DNA of 64,000 bases from CAWHPS01 sp963831235 (GCA_963831235.1 CAWHPS010000061.1:1-64000); one strand, 5' to 3'. Positions 17,262-26,382 are shown, counted from the stretch's first letter. A program made the numbers and translations. Notes: generated from the letters alone by a model not told the origin.

Positions 17262-17663
17262 TCAACTTGTCTTTGTTTCAAGAAAACGCAGAAGCCGCTC
17301 CATCACCTCCGGTTCCAGCGTATGTTCCATCCGGCAGGCGCTTTCATTCGCAATAATACGGTCCAGCTTAAGCCTTTTTTCGAAGAACCTGCACAACTTC
17401 TGATGCCTGGTCGCAATCAGGACCGCACGTTGAAGCCCTTCTCTTGTCAAAGTCACGCGGCCATAGGTATTATGGATAATCAATCTCCGCCTGGAAAGCC
17501 ATTTCAACGCCGAGGTAACGGAGGGTGCGCGCACCTTCCTGGCTTTAGCAATATCCGTGACACGGACCACCGGCTGAAGCAATCCAAGTTGATAAATGGC
17601 TTCGAGATAATCCTCCTGACTCTCCGACAGGATATAAGGAGAGCCTTCTGATCCATTTTTCAT
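17262..17663 (-). CDS. DtxR/MntR-family metal-dependent repressor
   Basis: 133 residues. The start ATG at 17663 overlaps the feoB stop by four bases; the frame opens upstream inside feoB. It has an N-terminal winged helix (SQEDYLEAIYQLG, VRVTDIAKARKVRAPSVTSALKWL) and a dimerisation/metal domain with RHQKLCRFFEKRL and ESACRMEHTLEPEVMERL, carrying the Cys, Glu and His ligands typical of the group. There is no C-terminal SH3 domain, as in MntR. It probably represses its own feoB operon through the dyad at 18973-18990. Confidence 0.93.
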   Translation of the reverse strand: MKNGSEGSPYILSESQEDYLEAIYQLGLLQPVVRVTDIAKARKVRAPSVTSALKWLSRRRLIIHNTYGRVTLTREGLQRAVLIATRHQKLCRFFEKRLKLDRIIANESACRMEHTLEPEVMERLLRFLETKTS

Positions 17664-18913
17664 GATAATCCCATTAAAAGCCCTATCTGCCTTACAGTGA
17701 CTGCCGCAACCCAGGCCAGTACCAAAGGGTAGATAAAGCCGAAAAGAGACCATTTCCAGCTTTTTACCTCACGGATAAGCGTCACCAGACTCGCGATACA
17801 GGGTGTATAGAGAAGTGTGAAAAGCATGAACACAAAAGCGGTGAGCGGCGAATATTCGCTTCGTAGAATGTCCTGCAGCGCGTATCGCCCTTCTGAATGC
17901 CCCTGATCCACGCTATGCAGGACGCCCAGCGTTCCCACAACCATTTCCTTGGCCGCGAATCCGGTAATGATACTGATGTCAAGTTTAAGATCAAAGCCGG
18001 CGGGCTTGAGAATGGGTTGAATGATGGCTCCGAGGCGGCCGATATAGGAGTTTTCAATCTTGAAGTTTTCAGATGAGGGATAGTTGCTCAGCATATAGAG
18101 CGCCGCGGAAAAGAGTATGACCACGGTGCCGATTCGGTTTAGATAGTGTTTGGCGTTGAGCCACATCACGGCAAGGGTGTTTTTAAGCGACGGTAGGCGA
18201 TATGGAGGTAATACATAGGCGGCCTCGCAATCCCTGCCCCTGAAAAGCGTCTTACGAAAGAGCGCTCCGAGAGTAAAAACGGCAATAAAACTGATCACAT
18301 ACATAAGAAAAACCATGCTGCCGGCATGGTCGGGAAAGAAGGCGCCGGCAAACAGGACATAGATAGGGAGCCGTGCGGAGCAGGAAATGAGCGGCGCTAT
18401 AAGCACGGTTAGAATTCGATCGCGAGTCGATGCAATTGAGCGGGCTGCCAGCATTGCAGGCACGTTGCAGCCGAGTCCCATGATCATGGGCAGGAAACTT
18501 CTGCCGTGAAGCCCCATCCGGTGCATGACGCGATCCATGATCCAGGCTACGCGGGCCATATACCCTGTTTCTTCCATTATTGACAGGCCGAAGAACAGGA
18601 TGACAATGTTGGGCAGGAAGACCAGTACCCCCCCCACACCGGCCACCACCCCATCGACCAGCAGGTTTCGCATGAAACCAATGGGTAGAACCTGCTCTAA
18701 AAGATGGCCCACCCAATCAACTGAGGTTCGGATTCCTTCCATAGGCAATCCGCCCAATTTAAAGGTAAGCGTGAAAAGGAGCCACAGGACAGCCGCAAAT
18801 ATCAGGTAGGAAAAAAAAGGATGAAGAAGAATATTGTCAATTCGCCTGGTCCAGCTCTTACCGTCGCCGCCGACTAAAACCGCCTTTTCTTCGCATTGCT
18901 TGTTGTTTTTCAT
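17660..18913 (-). CDS. feoB: FeoB-type ferrous iron permease lacking the G-protein domain
   Basis: 417 residues. The start at 18913 was chosen because it begins just ahead of the usual linker and first helix; the frame is open further upstream without a ribosome site. It contains the two GATE/nucleoside-recognition helix bundles of FeoB (MIMGLGCNVPAM, ISCSARLPIYVLFAGAFF, ITGFAAKEMVVGTLG), which form the Fe(II) channel. The roughly 270-residue N-terminal GTPase domain of standard FeoB is absent, and no separate G protein or FeoA is encoded nearby. Translationally coupled to the DtxR-type repressor. Confidence 0.92.
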   Translation of the reverse strand: MKNNKQCEEKAVLVGGDGKSWTRRIDNILLHPFFSYLIFAAVLWLLFTLTFKLGGLPMEGIRTSVDWVGHLLEQVLPIGFMRNLLVDGVVAGVGGVLVFLPNIVILFFGLSIMEETGYMARVAWIMDRVMHRMGLHGRSFLPMIMGLGCNVPAMLAARSIASTRDRILTVLIAPLISCSARLPIYVLFAGAFFPDHAGSMVFLMYVISFIAVFTLGALFRKTLFRGRDCEAAYVLPPYRLPSLKNTLAVMWLNAKHYLNRIGTVVILFSAALYMLSNYPSSENFKIENSYIGRLGAIIQPILKPAGFDLKLDISIITGFAAKEMVVGTLGVLHSVDQGHSEGRYALQDILRSEYSPLTAFVFMLFTLLYTPCIASLVTLIREVKSWKWSLFGFIYPLVLAWVAAVTVRQIGLLMGLS

Positions 18914-18967
18914 CGTATAATTGATCTTCCGGTAATCTTTCCAGGAGACAATCAGTCTGATTGTTGT

Positions 18968-18997
18968 AATATAGTTAGACACATCTAACTTATTCAA
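18968..18997 (-). promoter_or_regulatory. Predicted sigma-70 promoter of feoB-dtxR
   Basis: Read on the minus strand, TTGAAT (-35, 18992-18997) and TATATT (-10, 18968-18973) are separated by 18 bases. The dyad operator fills the spacer, the classical arrangement for repression. The feoB start is 55 bases downstream. Confidence 0.6.
18973..18990. promoter_or_regulatory. Dyad operator, probable DtxR-type repressor site
   Basis: A perfect 7-base inverted repeat, AGTTAGA-CACA-TCTAACT. The TTAGAC...TCTAA half-sites resemble operators described for DtxR/MntR-group repressors. It lies between the -35 and -10 boxes of the operon that encodes such a repressor. Confidence 0.65.
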
Positions 18998-19023
18998 GAA
19001 GCAATTAAATGTCATAAAACGTT

Positions 19024-19854
19024 TTACGGGCTTCCTCTCTTTAAAATAGCTGCGCCCCCCACTGCAACAATACCGCACACAGCCAGATACGAGGGCGGCA
19101 AATCCAGAATAAGCGCCGCAATTAGTCCAATCCCCGTGCCGAACAGGCCGACAATAACGGTTTTTCCCATATAGCGCTCCATGCCAACGCTTTTTAATTC
19201 AGCCAAAAGCGGAGGCAATATCAGAAGCGCTGTACAGAGAATAGGGCCTATCAGGATAATCCCACCCGTAATCACAAGCGTTGCGCCCAATCGGTACAGG
19301 GCTTTCATACGATTGTAATGGCGGGACTTGATTTTAAACGCTTCCTCGTCAAGGGAAAAAGCGAACAGGAATCCCCTGTAACGCCATCCGATCCATAAGA
19401 GCACAACGGAAACGGTCGAGGCGATAATGAATTCCGTTTTGCCGATAGCCAATAGCTCTCCGTTCAGCAGATGCCTCAGATGGGCCTGGTTGTGTATTGA
19501 AAAGGTCATAAAAAGCATGGTCAGCGCGTTTCCCAATACAAAAATCGCCGCAAGCAGTATTTCCCGCCTCCGGAGTGACAGGCGCGTGCCGCCGGCGCCT
19601 ATTGGAAGCAAAATAAGAATAATAAAAACAGTGATGAATGTGACGACATACAGCCCGCCTGTTGCTTCAGCAGGCATCCCCAGCAATACGGCGAGAGCCA
19701 CGGCTGCCGAACCCGCGGGCGGAAGAGCAAGGCCCAGCAGTACCTCATTCCGGAGGTATAAGGTGGCTCCCAGAGGCGGGGTAATGATGGAAAAGACCAG
19801 TGCCGTCAGAAAGGGAAAGACCGAAAAGGAGAGCGCCGCGATAAAATTATCCAT
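19024..19854 (-). CDS. Metal ABC transporter permease (ZnuB/MntB family)
   Basis: 276 residues with about eight membrane helices and the ABC-3 family pattern (LGATLYLRNEVLLGLALP, GIILIGPILCTALLILPPLLA). It forms the inner-membrane channel for a divalent cation taken from the ZnuA-type binding protein at 20473. It overlaps the ATPase gene by 8 bases. Zinc is the likeliest substrate given the His-rich partners encoded upstream. Confidence 0.9.
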   Translation of the reverse strand: MDNFIAALSFSVFPFLTALVFSIITPPLGATLYLRNEVLLGLALPPAGSAAVALAVLLGMPAEATGGLYVVTFITVFIILILLPIGAGGTRLSLRRREILLAAIFVLGNALTMLFMTFSIHNQAHLRHLLNGELLAIGKTEFIIASTVSVVLLWIGWRYRGFLFAFSLDEEAFKIKSRHYNRMKALYRLGATLVITGGIILIGPILCTALLILPPLLAELKSVGMERYMGKTVIVGLFGTGIGLIAALILDLPPSYLAVCGIVAVGGAAILKRGSP

Positions 19855-20476
19855 GCAACCTCCCGGATATGATTCGATAACGTCTGGCTTGTTTTGCCCA
19901 GGACAATGCGTGAGTTACGGCCAAAACGCCTACGGTCCCCTTGTTGCAGAGCTCGTGCAAAAGCGACTCCATGGCATTTTCGGTTGACGTATCCACATTC
20001 ACAGTGGGTTCATCGAGGATTAAAATTGAAGGAGCCCCCGCCAGCGCCTTGGCCAGTAGTGCCCTTCTTTTCTGTCCGCCCGAGAGGCTGCCGAACAGCG
20101 TTTTTGCTTTTTCTTTGAGCCCCACTCTTTCAAGCATCTCCATGCCATTCGCGTCTGACCGCAGCCAATTCAAAGGAGAAGCGGTTTTGACTATATCAAT
20201 GGCCGTGGCCGGGATATCCGGATCCATGGTCGCCTCCTGAGGGACATAGCCGATTAAGGAACGGTCTATTTTCCAGTCGATACTCCCGCTGATGACAGGC
20301 AGAAGACCCAGCAAACTTCGAATCAAAGTTGTTTTGCCCGAACCGTTAACCCCTTCAAGCACTATAAAATCGCCAAGAGAAATTGAAAGGGAGATGCCGT
20401 TCAAAACGGATTTCATGGCGCCCCCCTCCCGGTATCCCAATACCGCATTGTTTACTTCCACCAATAAGCCGCTCAT
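19847..20476 (-). CDS. Metal ABC transporter ATPase (ZnuC-like)
   Basis: 209 residues. Walker A GVNGSGKTTL (about 42-51), Q-loop YVPQEA, signature SLSGGQKRRALLAKAL and Walker B ILILDEPT are all intact. It energises the permease encoded next to it. It is slightly shorter than typical ZnuC, lacking the C-terminal extension. Confidence 0.93.
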   Translation of the reverse strand: MSGLLVEVNNAVLGYREGGAMKSVLNGISLSISLGDFIVLEGVNGSGKTTLIRSLLGLLPVISGSIDWKIDRSLIGYVPQEATMDPDIPATAIDIVKTASPLNWLRSDANGMEMLERVGLKEKAKTLFGSLSGGQKRRALLAKALAGAPSILILDEPTVNVDTSTENAMESLLHELCNKGTVGVLAVTHALSWAKQARRYRIISGRLHG

Positions 20477-21381
20477 CTTTTCTCCTCCGCCGCTTTCAGC
20501 CCCTTCAGCAACACTTCAAGGTTATAATCCTGAAGCTCAATCCAGGTCTTTATTTGCGTTTCGGCGCCGACCGCATTCGCAAACTGCACGGCGGATGCGC
20601 CGCATTGACGGGCCAGTTTCTCCGGAAGTTTCCCATCTTGCGCCTGATTATAGAGGATGAGTTTGACATTGTTTTTATTCGCCTGCTCCGCAAGATGGGA
20701 AAGGTGTTTGGCCGTAGGTTGGATGCAGGGTTTGGGTTCAAGGCTTCCGGTCATTTCCATTCCATAGAAGTGACAAAGGTAGCTGACGTCCGCATGGTAG
20801 GAGAAAACAGGCGCCTTATCCAGCGCTTTCCCTCTTTCCTTTAATCGTTTCTCCATCGCGTCAAGTTTCTCAATGTAAACCCCGAGGTTTTTCTCGTAAT
20901 ATTCACCGTTGGCCGGATCATATTCAATGAGCGCGTCGGCGATGTTGCGAACCATGGTCTTGCCGCACTGCGGGCCCACATTATAATGAGGGTTTCCAAG
21001 TGGATGCTGGTGGCCTTCGGCCCGATCCCATCTTTCTGGCCTGTCCAGGATATCAATGCCCTTGTAAACCTCAATCCATCCCTCGCGTTTGTACATCACC
21101 TTCGGATTTCTTGCCTCATCGGCCAGCGCGTTCAGCCAGGCGTGTTCCGCTTCCATGCCCAGGCTGATCAGCAAATCCGCGGAGTTGATCTTGGGCAGAA
21201 AACTCGGCCGTACAGGGACGGCGTGCAGGTCTTCTCTTCCGGTGGCAAGCGAGAGGACGGAAACCTTATCCCCGCCTATTTCTTTTGTCATATCCGCCAA
21301 ATCAGGTATGGAGGTGACCACGTTAACTTTTGCCGTAATGGAACCGGTAATTAACAGCAGCATCAAATAGAATGTTCTCAT
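20473..21381 (-). CDS. Periplasmic metal-binding protein (ZnuA/TroA/AztC family)
   Basis: 302 residues with a signal peptide (about 1-17). The cluster A-I binding fold shows His ligands in REDLHAVPVRPS, a short His-rich loop (EGHQHPLGNPHYNVG) and VFSYHADVSYLCHFYG. It captures Zn or Mn and delivers it to the ABC permease. It overlaps its neighbours by 4 bases on each side, so the transporter is one translational unit with the upstream porin. Confidence 0.92.
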   Translation of the reverse strand: MRTFYLMLLLITGSITAKVNVVTSIPDLADMTKEIGGDKVSVLSLATGREDLHAVPVRPSFLPKINSADLLISLGMEAEHAWLNALADEARNPKVMYKREGWIEVYKGIDILDRPERWDRAEGHQHPLGNPHYNVGPQCGKTMVRNIADALIEYDPANGEYYEKNLGVYIEKLDAMEKRLKERGKALDKAPVFSYHADVSYLCHFYGMEMTGSLEPKPCIQPTAKHLSHLAEQANKNNVKLILYNQAQDGKLPEKLARQCGASAVQFANAVGAETQIKTWIELQDYNLEVLLKGLKAAEEKR

Positions 21382-22631
21382 CTTTGTCTCCCGTGTGTAT
21401 GGTATCCGATGACCGCATCGTATTGCAGCATAAGCCGGTGGACCGGATCAAGAAATTCCGAATAGTCATACCGGCTGATTTCGAGCCGAAAAAACTGAAA
21501 ATGGGTAAGTTGAAAGGTTGTAAAAAGCCCGTAACACGACTTGGTGAAACTTTTATCTTTTACAGGCTGAAAGAACTCCCCAAAAGCGCCGTAATGCCAG
21601 GTGGGGTTGTGCATATAATGAATATGGCTGAAAAGGCCTGCGCGTGAGGCCAAATCCTCATAAACCTGATCCCCCGTAACCCGTTCAAAACCTTCGTAGT
21701 TTCCCAGGAGTTCCACCCCAAAATCAAGATTCCGATACAGATTCTGTTTCAAGGGATGCCAAAATAAAGTGATATCAGCGCCATAGGTCATCTTGGGATA
21801 ACCATAATCATCAATGCGGTTCGATTGTTTGTACGCTTTTTGGCGGATGAAGCTTCCTCCGATATCCACGCTCCAGTCGAGTCCCAGTTCGAGATTGGAC
21901 GTCAGACGGCCCGCATAAGCCATATTGCTTAACGACAGGTTTGTCAGGTCCGTGGAGGGCTCGTTCGGGTCGATTAAGTCCTGTTCGAGCACGATGGAAC
22001 CATCCGGCGCATGATAATGATTTCCATGCTTTTCATACCCTTTCTCAGCGGCAAGCCTTTCCGTTTCGGAGGTGTACCCTGTTTTCACAGGGTCCGAATC
22101 GTGCGTATGGCCGCTTAATCCGTCATAAACCGATCCGGTCAATTCAACATAAAACGGGAAGGGCATCAGCCAGGACAATTCCAGACCATTGACGGACAGA
22201 TGACCGCCAAGGTATTCTCTGTAAACCCTGGGTTCGGAAGTAAAAGGCATACTGTGCGTGTGGAACTGGTTCCAACGGCCAAAATTGGCAAGCATGTGGC
22301 CGCCCTTAAGCTTCAGGTTGCAGGGCAGGGCCGGAAGAATAAAATACCCCTCATGCAGCGCGGCGCCATGTTCCGAGAAATTAAAATTCCCCACAAGAAA
22401 CCCGAAGGGATCAATGTTTGAAGAAACGCACAATTCAGCCGCCCGTATGTTGATTCCCTGTGTGCTTACATTGTCAAAGATGCCGTTGATGTCCGAAGCA
22501 TCGGTCACCATGTCCAGCACAAAACCCACATCCGGGTTTTGCCAGGCGCCCAGCGTATTGTCGTTCGATGAAACGGCCGTAAGAAATGTTACCGTGAAAA
22601 CAAGAGCAATCACGATTAAGTGTTTTTGCAT
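21378..22631 (-). CDS. His-rich predicted outer-membrane porin of the zinc locus
   Basis: 417 residues with a signal peptide (about 1-21) and a body of alternating aromatic beta strands typical of a porin. A loop near the middle is rich in His and acidic residues (SGHTHDSDP, YEKHGNHYHAPDG), which would suit metal capture at the cell surface. It is encoded between the AztD-like lipoprotein and the binding-protein gene, so it probably admits or binds zinc at the outer membrane. A good AAGGAG site lies upstream. Confidence 0.75.
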   Translation of the reverse strand: MQKHLIVIALVFTVTFLTAVSSNDNTLGAWQNPDVGFVLDMVTDASDINGIFDNVSTQGINIRAAELCVSSNIDPFGFLVGNFNFSEHGAALHEGYFILPALPCNLKLKGGHMLANFGRWNQFHTHSMPFTSEPRVYREYLGGHLSVNGLELSWLMPFPFYVELTGSVYDGLSGHTHDSDPVKTGYTSETERLAAEKGYEKHGNHYHAPDGSIVLEQDLIDPNEPSTDLTNLSLSNMAYAGRLTSNLELGLDWSVDIGGSFIRQKAYKQSNRIDDYGYPKMTYGADITLFWHPLKQNLYRNLDFGVELLGNYEGFERVTGDQVYEDLASRAGLFSHIHYMHNPTWHYGAFGEFFQPVKDKSFTKSCYGLFTTFQLTHFQFFRLEISRYDYSEFLDPVHRLMLQYDAVIGYHTHGRQR

Positions 22632-22646
22632 TATTAACGCTCCTTT

Positions 22647-23870
22647 TTATTCTTCAATGACAAGACCGTCGTATGATGTCACATATATCCAGTCCGTTCC
22701 CTGCGAAACGGCCATTGTTTTTTCGAGCAGGGCGCTTCCGGATTCCACATGGTACATATCCACGGTCTGACCGCTTTGCACCCATACATGGCTGCCGTCA
22801 AAATTAGCGGCCACGGCGCTCTTCGCGGCGGATACGGCTATGGTAATGACCGATTTGTACCCGGACGAAGCCGGATCAAGATTGACCTGATATACGCGCG
22901 CCAGGGTTAAATCAGACAGGATAGCCGCCTTGCCGTTTTCGGACAGGGCGAAATGGCCGCCATTGATGCTCCAATCCAGCGATGCACCGGGAATTGCAAG
23001 GTATTCCAGGTTCTCGTTTGCCATGTTTAGAAGCAGGATTTTATCCGTTGCAACGACTCCTCCTGTGTTATGAAGACACAAAGCGATACGGCTGCCATGG
23101 GCATGATAAAGAAAACTGGTCCTTCCTGATTGGGTATAAGAAATGCCGCCCTTCCTGGTCCTGGTATTCAGGTCGAGCACCTCAATCCCGTTCTTGCATG
23201 CGATAAAAGCGGTGTTATTTGCCGCATAATAAGCGTCTCCATGGGCCAGTGTATCGATGGCAATGGAGTCAAGTAGTGTGTCTGCGGTAATGTTGATTAT
23301 TTTTGCCCATTTCCGGTTCATATGAGTTGTCACGAGATAACCTGATGCCAATAGCGCAGCGGAATGTGGAGATCCGTTATGGAGAATTCGCGCACTTCCG
23401 GTAGCAGCATTGATGATAGTGACCGTGGAAGAATCGTCATTGGCAAAGGCCACGGTATCGCCCATCCCTGTGCTCCCCATGTGCGCGGCGCCAAAAACCT
23501 GCGAAATAGCCGCATGCGCTTCCGGTATTTCCATATGGGCGTGATCCGCGTGGGGATGAAACCCGCGGGTAAACGCGTAGGCCGTATTCCCGCTTGCCAT
23601 CCAGAGCGTGGGTTCGCTTGCCGGGCCGGCCGGAATAATATGCATCATGGGATGCGCTTCCGCGCTATAGGACGCTTTTAACACACCTTCGCCGGCATTA
23701 TATATCCGCACGGAATCCGCATCCTCATCAAACGCCCAGACCCAGGCAAAGACATCTTGCGTTTCGTCGGGATTTGCGCCTAATGGCTTGGATTTTTCAG
23801 AACAACCGGTAATCAGTATGCTGGTTAGTGAAAACAGAATGACAAGGAAACGTAATAATGACTTACTCAT
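22647..23870 (-). CDS. AztD-like beta-propeller lipoprotein, probable zinc chaperone
   Basis: 407 residues. The signal peptide ends in the lipobox LITGC (Cys23). The mature protein shows repeated beta-propeller blades (TVTIINAATGSARILHNG, AAFDGSHVW-like segments) and a His cluster, RGFHPHADHAHME. AztD is a periplasmic zinc metallochaperone encoded with AztABC transporters and has this build; the homology call rests on fold features and context, not on an alignment. It would pass zinc to the binding protein at 20473. Confidence 0.7.
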   Translation of the reverse strand: MSKSLLRFLVILFSLTSILITGCSEKSKPLGANPDETQDVFAWVWAFDEDADSVRIYNAGEGVLKASYSAEAHPMMHIIPAGPASEPTLWMASGNTAYAFTRGFHPHADHAHMEIPEAHAAISQVFGAAHMGSTGMGDTVAFANDDSSTVTIINAATGSARILHNGSPHSAALLASGYLVTTHMNRKWAKIINITADTLLDSIAIDTLAHGDAYYAANNTAFIACKNGIEVLDLNTRTRKGGISYTQSGRTSFLYHAHGSRIALCLHNTGGVVATDKILLLNMANENLEYLAIPGASLDWSINGGHFALSENGKAAILSDLTLARVYQVNLDPASSGYKSVITIAVSAAKSAVAANFDGSHVWVQSGQTVDMYHVESGSALLEKTMAVSQGTDWIYVTSYDGLVIEE

Positions 23871-23978
23871 AACAAATAACTCCTTAACACTATTTTAAAG
23901 TGTTTTTCCATACACGCATCACACTTATGCGCGGTATTGTTTGGATTTTTCTTGATTCAGAAAGAGAATCCGGGAGGG

Positions 23979-24248
23979 TTAGGCGGATGGCGGTGCGCGG
24001 CTTACAAATACGTAAACATGGGTTTGTACAGCCCCTGCTTCCGCCTCCGGAATAAGCAGGGGTTCCGATACGAATGAGACCTGAAGATGATCAACGGGTT
24101 GTTCGGCGTGAGCAGGCGATAGCGCCAACAGACAAAGATGGCAATCAAAATGGATTTTCCCGTCCGAATGATAATCCATTGCAAAGAGGAAAGGGGCTGC
24201 AAGGGAAAGTATAATGACTAGTGCTGTGATGATGAAACGGCGATTCAT
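23979..24248 (-). CDS. Small exported protein with HxxC-type motif
   Basis: 89 residues. The first 23 residues are a signal peptide. The mature part has HFDCHLCLLALSPAHAEQ, a possible metal site like those in short proteins near metal transporters (DUF2946-like, uncertain). It is the first gene of the zinc locus; the predicted promoter start point is almost at the ATG, so the message may be leaderless. About 110 bases separate it from the lipoprotein gene. Confidence 0.5.
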   Translation of the reverse strand: MNRRFIITALVIILSLAAPFLFAMDYHSDGKIHFDCHLCLLALSPAHAEQPVDHLQVSFVSEPLLIPEAEAGAVQTHVYVFVSRAPPSA

Positions 24249-24255
24249 TGTTTAT

Positions 24256-24285
24256 AATTTACAAAAGTATAACTATCATTGTCAA
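24256..24285 (-). promoter_or_regulatory. Possible promoter of the zinc locus
   Basis: On the minus strand a perfect TTGACA (24280-24285) is followed after 18 bases by TAAATT. The start point would fall at or next to the ATG at 24248. No convincing Zur dyad was found, so regulation is open. Confidence 0.35.
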
Positions 24286-24317
24286 TCGCTCTATGCGGTT
24301 CAGTGGAAACTCCGGCA

Positions 24318-25007
24318 TTACCTTTCCCAATAGCCGGATATCTTTTCGCTGCTGACCGTGTCTTCAACAATCGAACCCTTTTCAAGCACGATAAAACGAT
24401 TGCACAGCCTGCTTGCGAATCCCATGTCATTTGTCGCGAGAATCATGGTGGCCGGGGTCTCCTGAAGAAGGGTAATAAGCGCTTTTTTACCAATGGGATC
24501 AAGGGCGGAAGAGGGCTCGTCAAACAGCAGGAGCGATGGTTCGGCGGCCAAAGCTCCGGCCAATGCGACACGCTGCCGTTGGCCGTGGGAAAGCCGGTGC
24601 GGCGGCGATTCCGCAAGGTTTGAGACGCCAAGACGTTCCAAAAGTTGGAGCGCCTTCCCGCAGGCTTCGCCGCGTTCAATACCCTTCCGTTCGAGGGAAA
24701 AAGCCACGTCATCCACGACTTTCGGAAAAAGAATCTGGTCTTCGGGCAAGCTGAAAAGGAAACCGATCCTGTCACGAATCCGGCGTTCGGTTTTTGAGGT
24801 CAAACGCAGGCCATTCAATTCGATAATACCCTCATGGGGGATAAGGCCGACCATGGAGTAAAGCAATGTCGTTTTGCCGGATCCGTTTAACCCGAGAAGC
24901 GCCACTTTTTCACCTGTCTTGATTTCCGCCGACAGATGATACAGAACCGGTTGCGCTTCCGGACTGTAGCGCACAGAAACATCCTGTAAAGACAAAATTG
25001 TGTTCAT
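24318..25007 (-). CDS. ECF transporter ATPase (CbiO/NikO-like)
   Basis: 229 residues from the ATG that overlaps the T-component stop. Walker A LGLNGSGKTTLL, Q-loop LFSLPEDQILF (the ECF-type PEDQ), signature RLSHGQRQRVALAGAL and Walker B LLLFDEPS are intact. It powers uptake with the T and S components encoded directly upstream. Gene order S-methyltransferase-T-A and the NikR-type control point to Ni or Co. Confidence 0.93.
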   Translation of the reverse strand: MNTILSLQDVSVRYSPEAQPVLYHLSAEIKTGEKVALLGLNGSGKTTLLYSMVGLIPHEGIIELNGLRLTSKTERRIRDRIGFLFSLPEDQILFPKVVDDVAFSLERKGIERGEACGKALQLLERLGVSNLAESPPHRLSHGQRQRVALAGALAAEPSLLLFDEPSSALDPIGKKALITLLQETPATMILATNDMGFASRLCNRFIVLEKGSIVEDTVSSEKISGYWER

Positions 25008-25756
25008 GCCTGGACCTCCAAGCGCCAATAAACAACAAAGGCCAGAAACGCCAGTAAAATGCTTATGGCAAGGATATCCTCTCTGCTTAACGGCCTGTTA
25101 TCTGAAAGACAGGCCGATGCATCGTATCCGCGCAACTCCATGGCCGTGCCCACCCGTTCAGCCCTGTGGATAATCCGCAGCATCCAGACGGCCGGAAACA
25201 TCCCAACGAGCCGGAATCGGAGCCGACGGCCCGAAACGACACGGCGCAAGCGAAGCGCGTAAGCGATGCGTGTCGTTTCGTCAATCAAGACGGCGGTTTG
25301 ATGCAAAACCTGAACAACAAGCGCCACAAGGACTCTTGGAAGAGGCAGCCGCGCCAACCCTTGTTGAACCTCAGAAAGACTTAATACCGCCGCCGTGGAC
25401 GCGCTAATCAAGAGGCAGGCGATCCCTCTGACGCTTATCTGAAGAGGAATGTGGATAGCGCCAAACGGATTAGGTGCCGCTCCGTTTTCCGATGGCAACC
25501 ATGGAATAAACAGAAACAAGGGAAGAAATATGGCCACGGACCAAAGCAGCAAGCGCCCGGCGGCTTTTGCTGAAAGTCCGCAGCCCAGCGTCCAGACGGA
25601 CGCGGTAAGCGCAAGCCACAGCAATCCATACGATTCGGACAATGGAAAAACAAGGACGCTGGCGAAAAGAAGGGCCCCGCAAACAATCCGCGTCATGGGT
25701 GAGAGACGGCTTACCGGGCCCTTTGCGCTGCCCCAGAAATCCAGGAACAATCTCAT
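25004..25756 (-). CDS. ECF transporter T component (CbiQ/NikQ-like)
   Basis: 250 residues with about five membrane helices. The cytoplasmic coupling region shows the conserved Ala-Arg-Gly-type motifs near YALRLRRVVSGRR and RAERVGTAMELRGYD. It joins the ATPase to the S component in the inner membrane. It overlaps the methyltransferase gene by four bases. Confidence 0.88.
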   Translation of the reverse strand: MRLFLDFWGSAKGPVSRLSPMTRIVCGALLFASVLVFPLSESYGLLWLALTASVWTLGCGLSAKAAGRLLLWSVAIFLPLFLFIPWLPSENGAAPNPFGAIHIPLQISVRGIACLLISASTAAVLSLSEVQQGLARLPLPRVLVALVVQVLHQTAVLIDETTRIAYALRLRRVVSGRRLRFRLVGMFPAVWMLRIIHRAERVGTAMELRGYDASACLSDNRPLSREDILAISILLAFLAFVVYWRLEVQA

Positions 25757-26382
25757 GCCCCCCTGTTTCTTTTAGAGGCCGTGACGAGATAGCGCTCCTC
25801 ATTGTCAATTTTATCGAACACCCTGAACCCGGCGCGTTCGAGCAGGCTGGCCGCGTCATCAGCGGAAACCAGATGATCTTTCCTAACCGCCTCCTCTGCA
25901 TTTTCGTGGATATGGTTGACCTTGCCGCGGGGTATCAGGTGCCAGATATGAAGAATGCCGCCCGGCTTTAAAACGCGCTGAAATTCCCTGACAGCCGCGT
26001 TGGCGTCTTGAAAATGAGGCCAGACGGAATAGCAAATAACGCGATCCGCACTTTCAGGCGGGCAGGGAAGCTTCTCCGCCCCGGTGCGGTACCATTGCAC
26101 GCGGGTATCCGTCACTTTTCCTTTTGCCAGTTCAAGCATCCGGCTTGAAATATCAATGGCAATCACCCGTCCTTTCGTGCCAAGCCGCCGCAGGAGCGCA
26201 CATGTCAAATTGCCGGTCCCGCAGCCGATATCCAGCACAAGCTCATCTTGCCGCAGGCCAAAAGAGGCAAGCCCATTGTCTAATTTCACGGCCAGCGCCG
26301 CGAGGTCATCCCAGGTGTCCCATTGGCCGGCAATGGAATCAAAAAACAGGCATCTGGGATCTTCCATAAACTGCTGGTTCAT
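25753..26382 (-). CDS. Class I SAM methyltransferase inside the ECF operon
   Basis: 209 residues. Motif I LDIGCGTGNLTCALL, motif II AIDIS and the GAEKLPCPPESADRV segment mark a small-molecule methyltransferase of the UbiE-like type. It overlaps both the S- and T-component genes by four bases, so it is an integral part of the transporter operon. Methylation of a metal ligand or metallophore is a possible role, but the sequence does not show the substrate. Confidence 0.87.
   Translation of the reverse strand: MNQQFMEDPRCLFFDSIAGQWDTWDDLAALAVKLDNGLASFGLRQDELVLDIGCGTGNLTCALLRRLGTKGRVIAIDISSRMLELAKGKVTDTRVQWYRTGAEKLPCPPESADRVICYSVWPHFQDANAAVREFQRVLKPGGILHIWHLIPRGKVNHIHENAEEAVRKDHLVSADDAASLLERAGFRVFDKIDNEERYLVTASKRNRGA

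Noticed and set aside
17253..17651. 132-codon + strand ORF opposite the DtxR-type regulator gene
   Set aside because: The minus-strand frame carries clear DtxR motifs and is translationally coupled to feoB; the + frame is a shadow.
23884..23910. AACACT...AGTGTT hairpin followed by T residues upstream of the AztD-like gene
   Set aside because: It would terminate in the + direction, where no gene ends, and lies in the leader of a minus-strand gene; function unclear.
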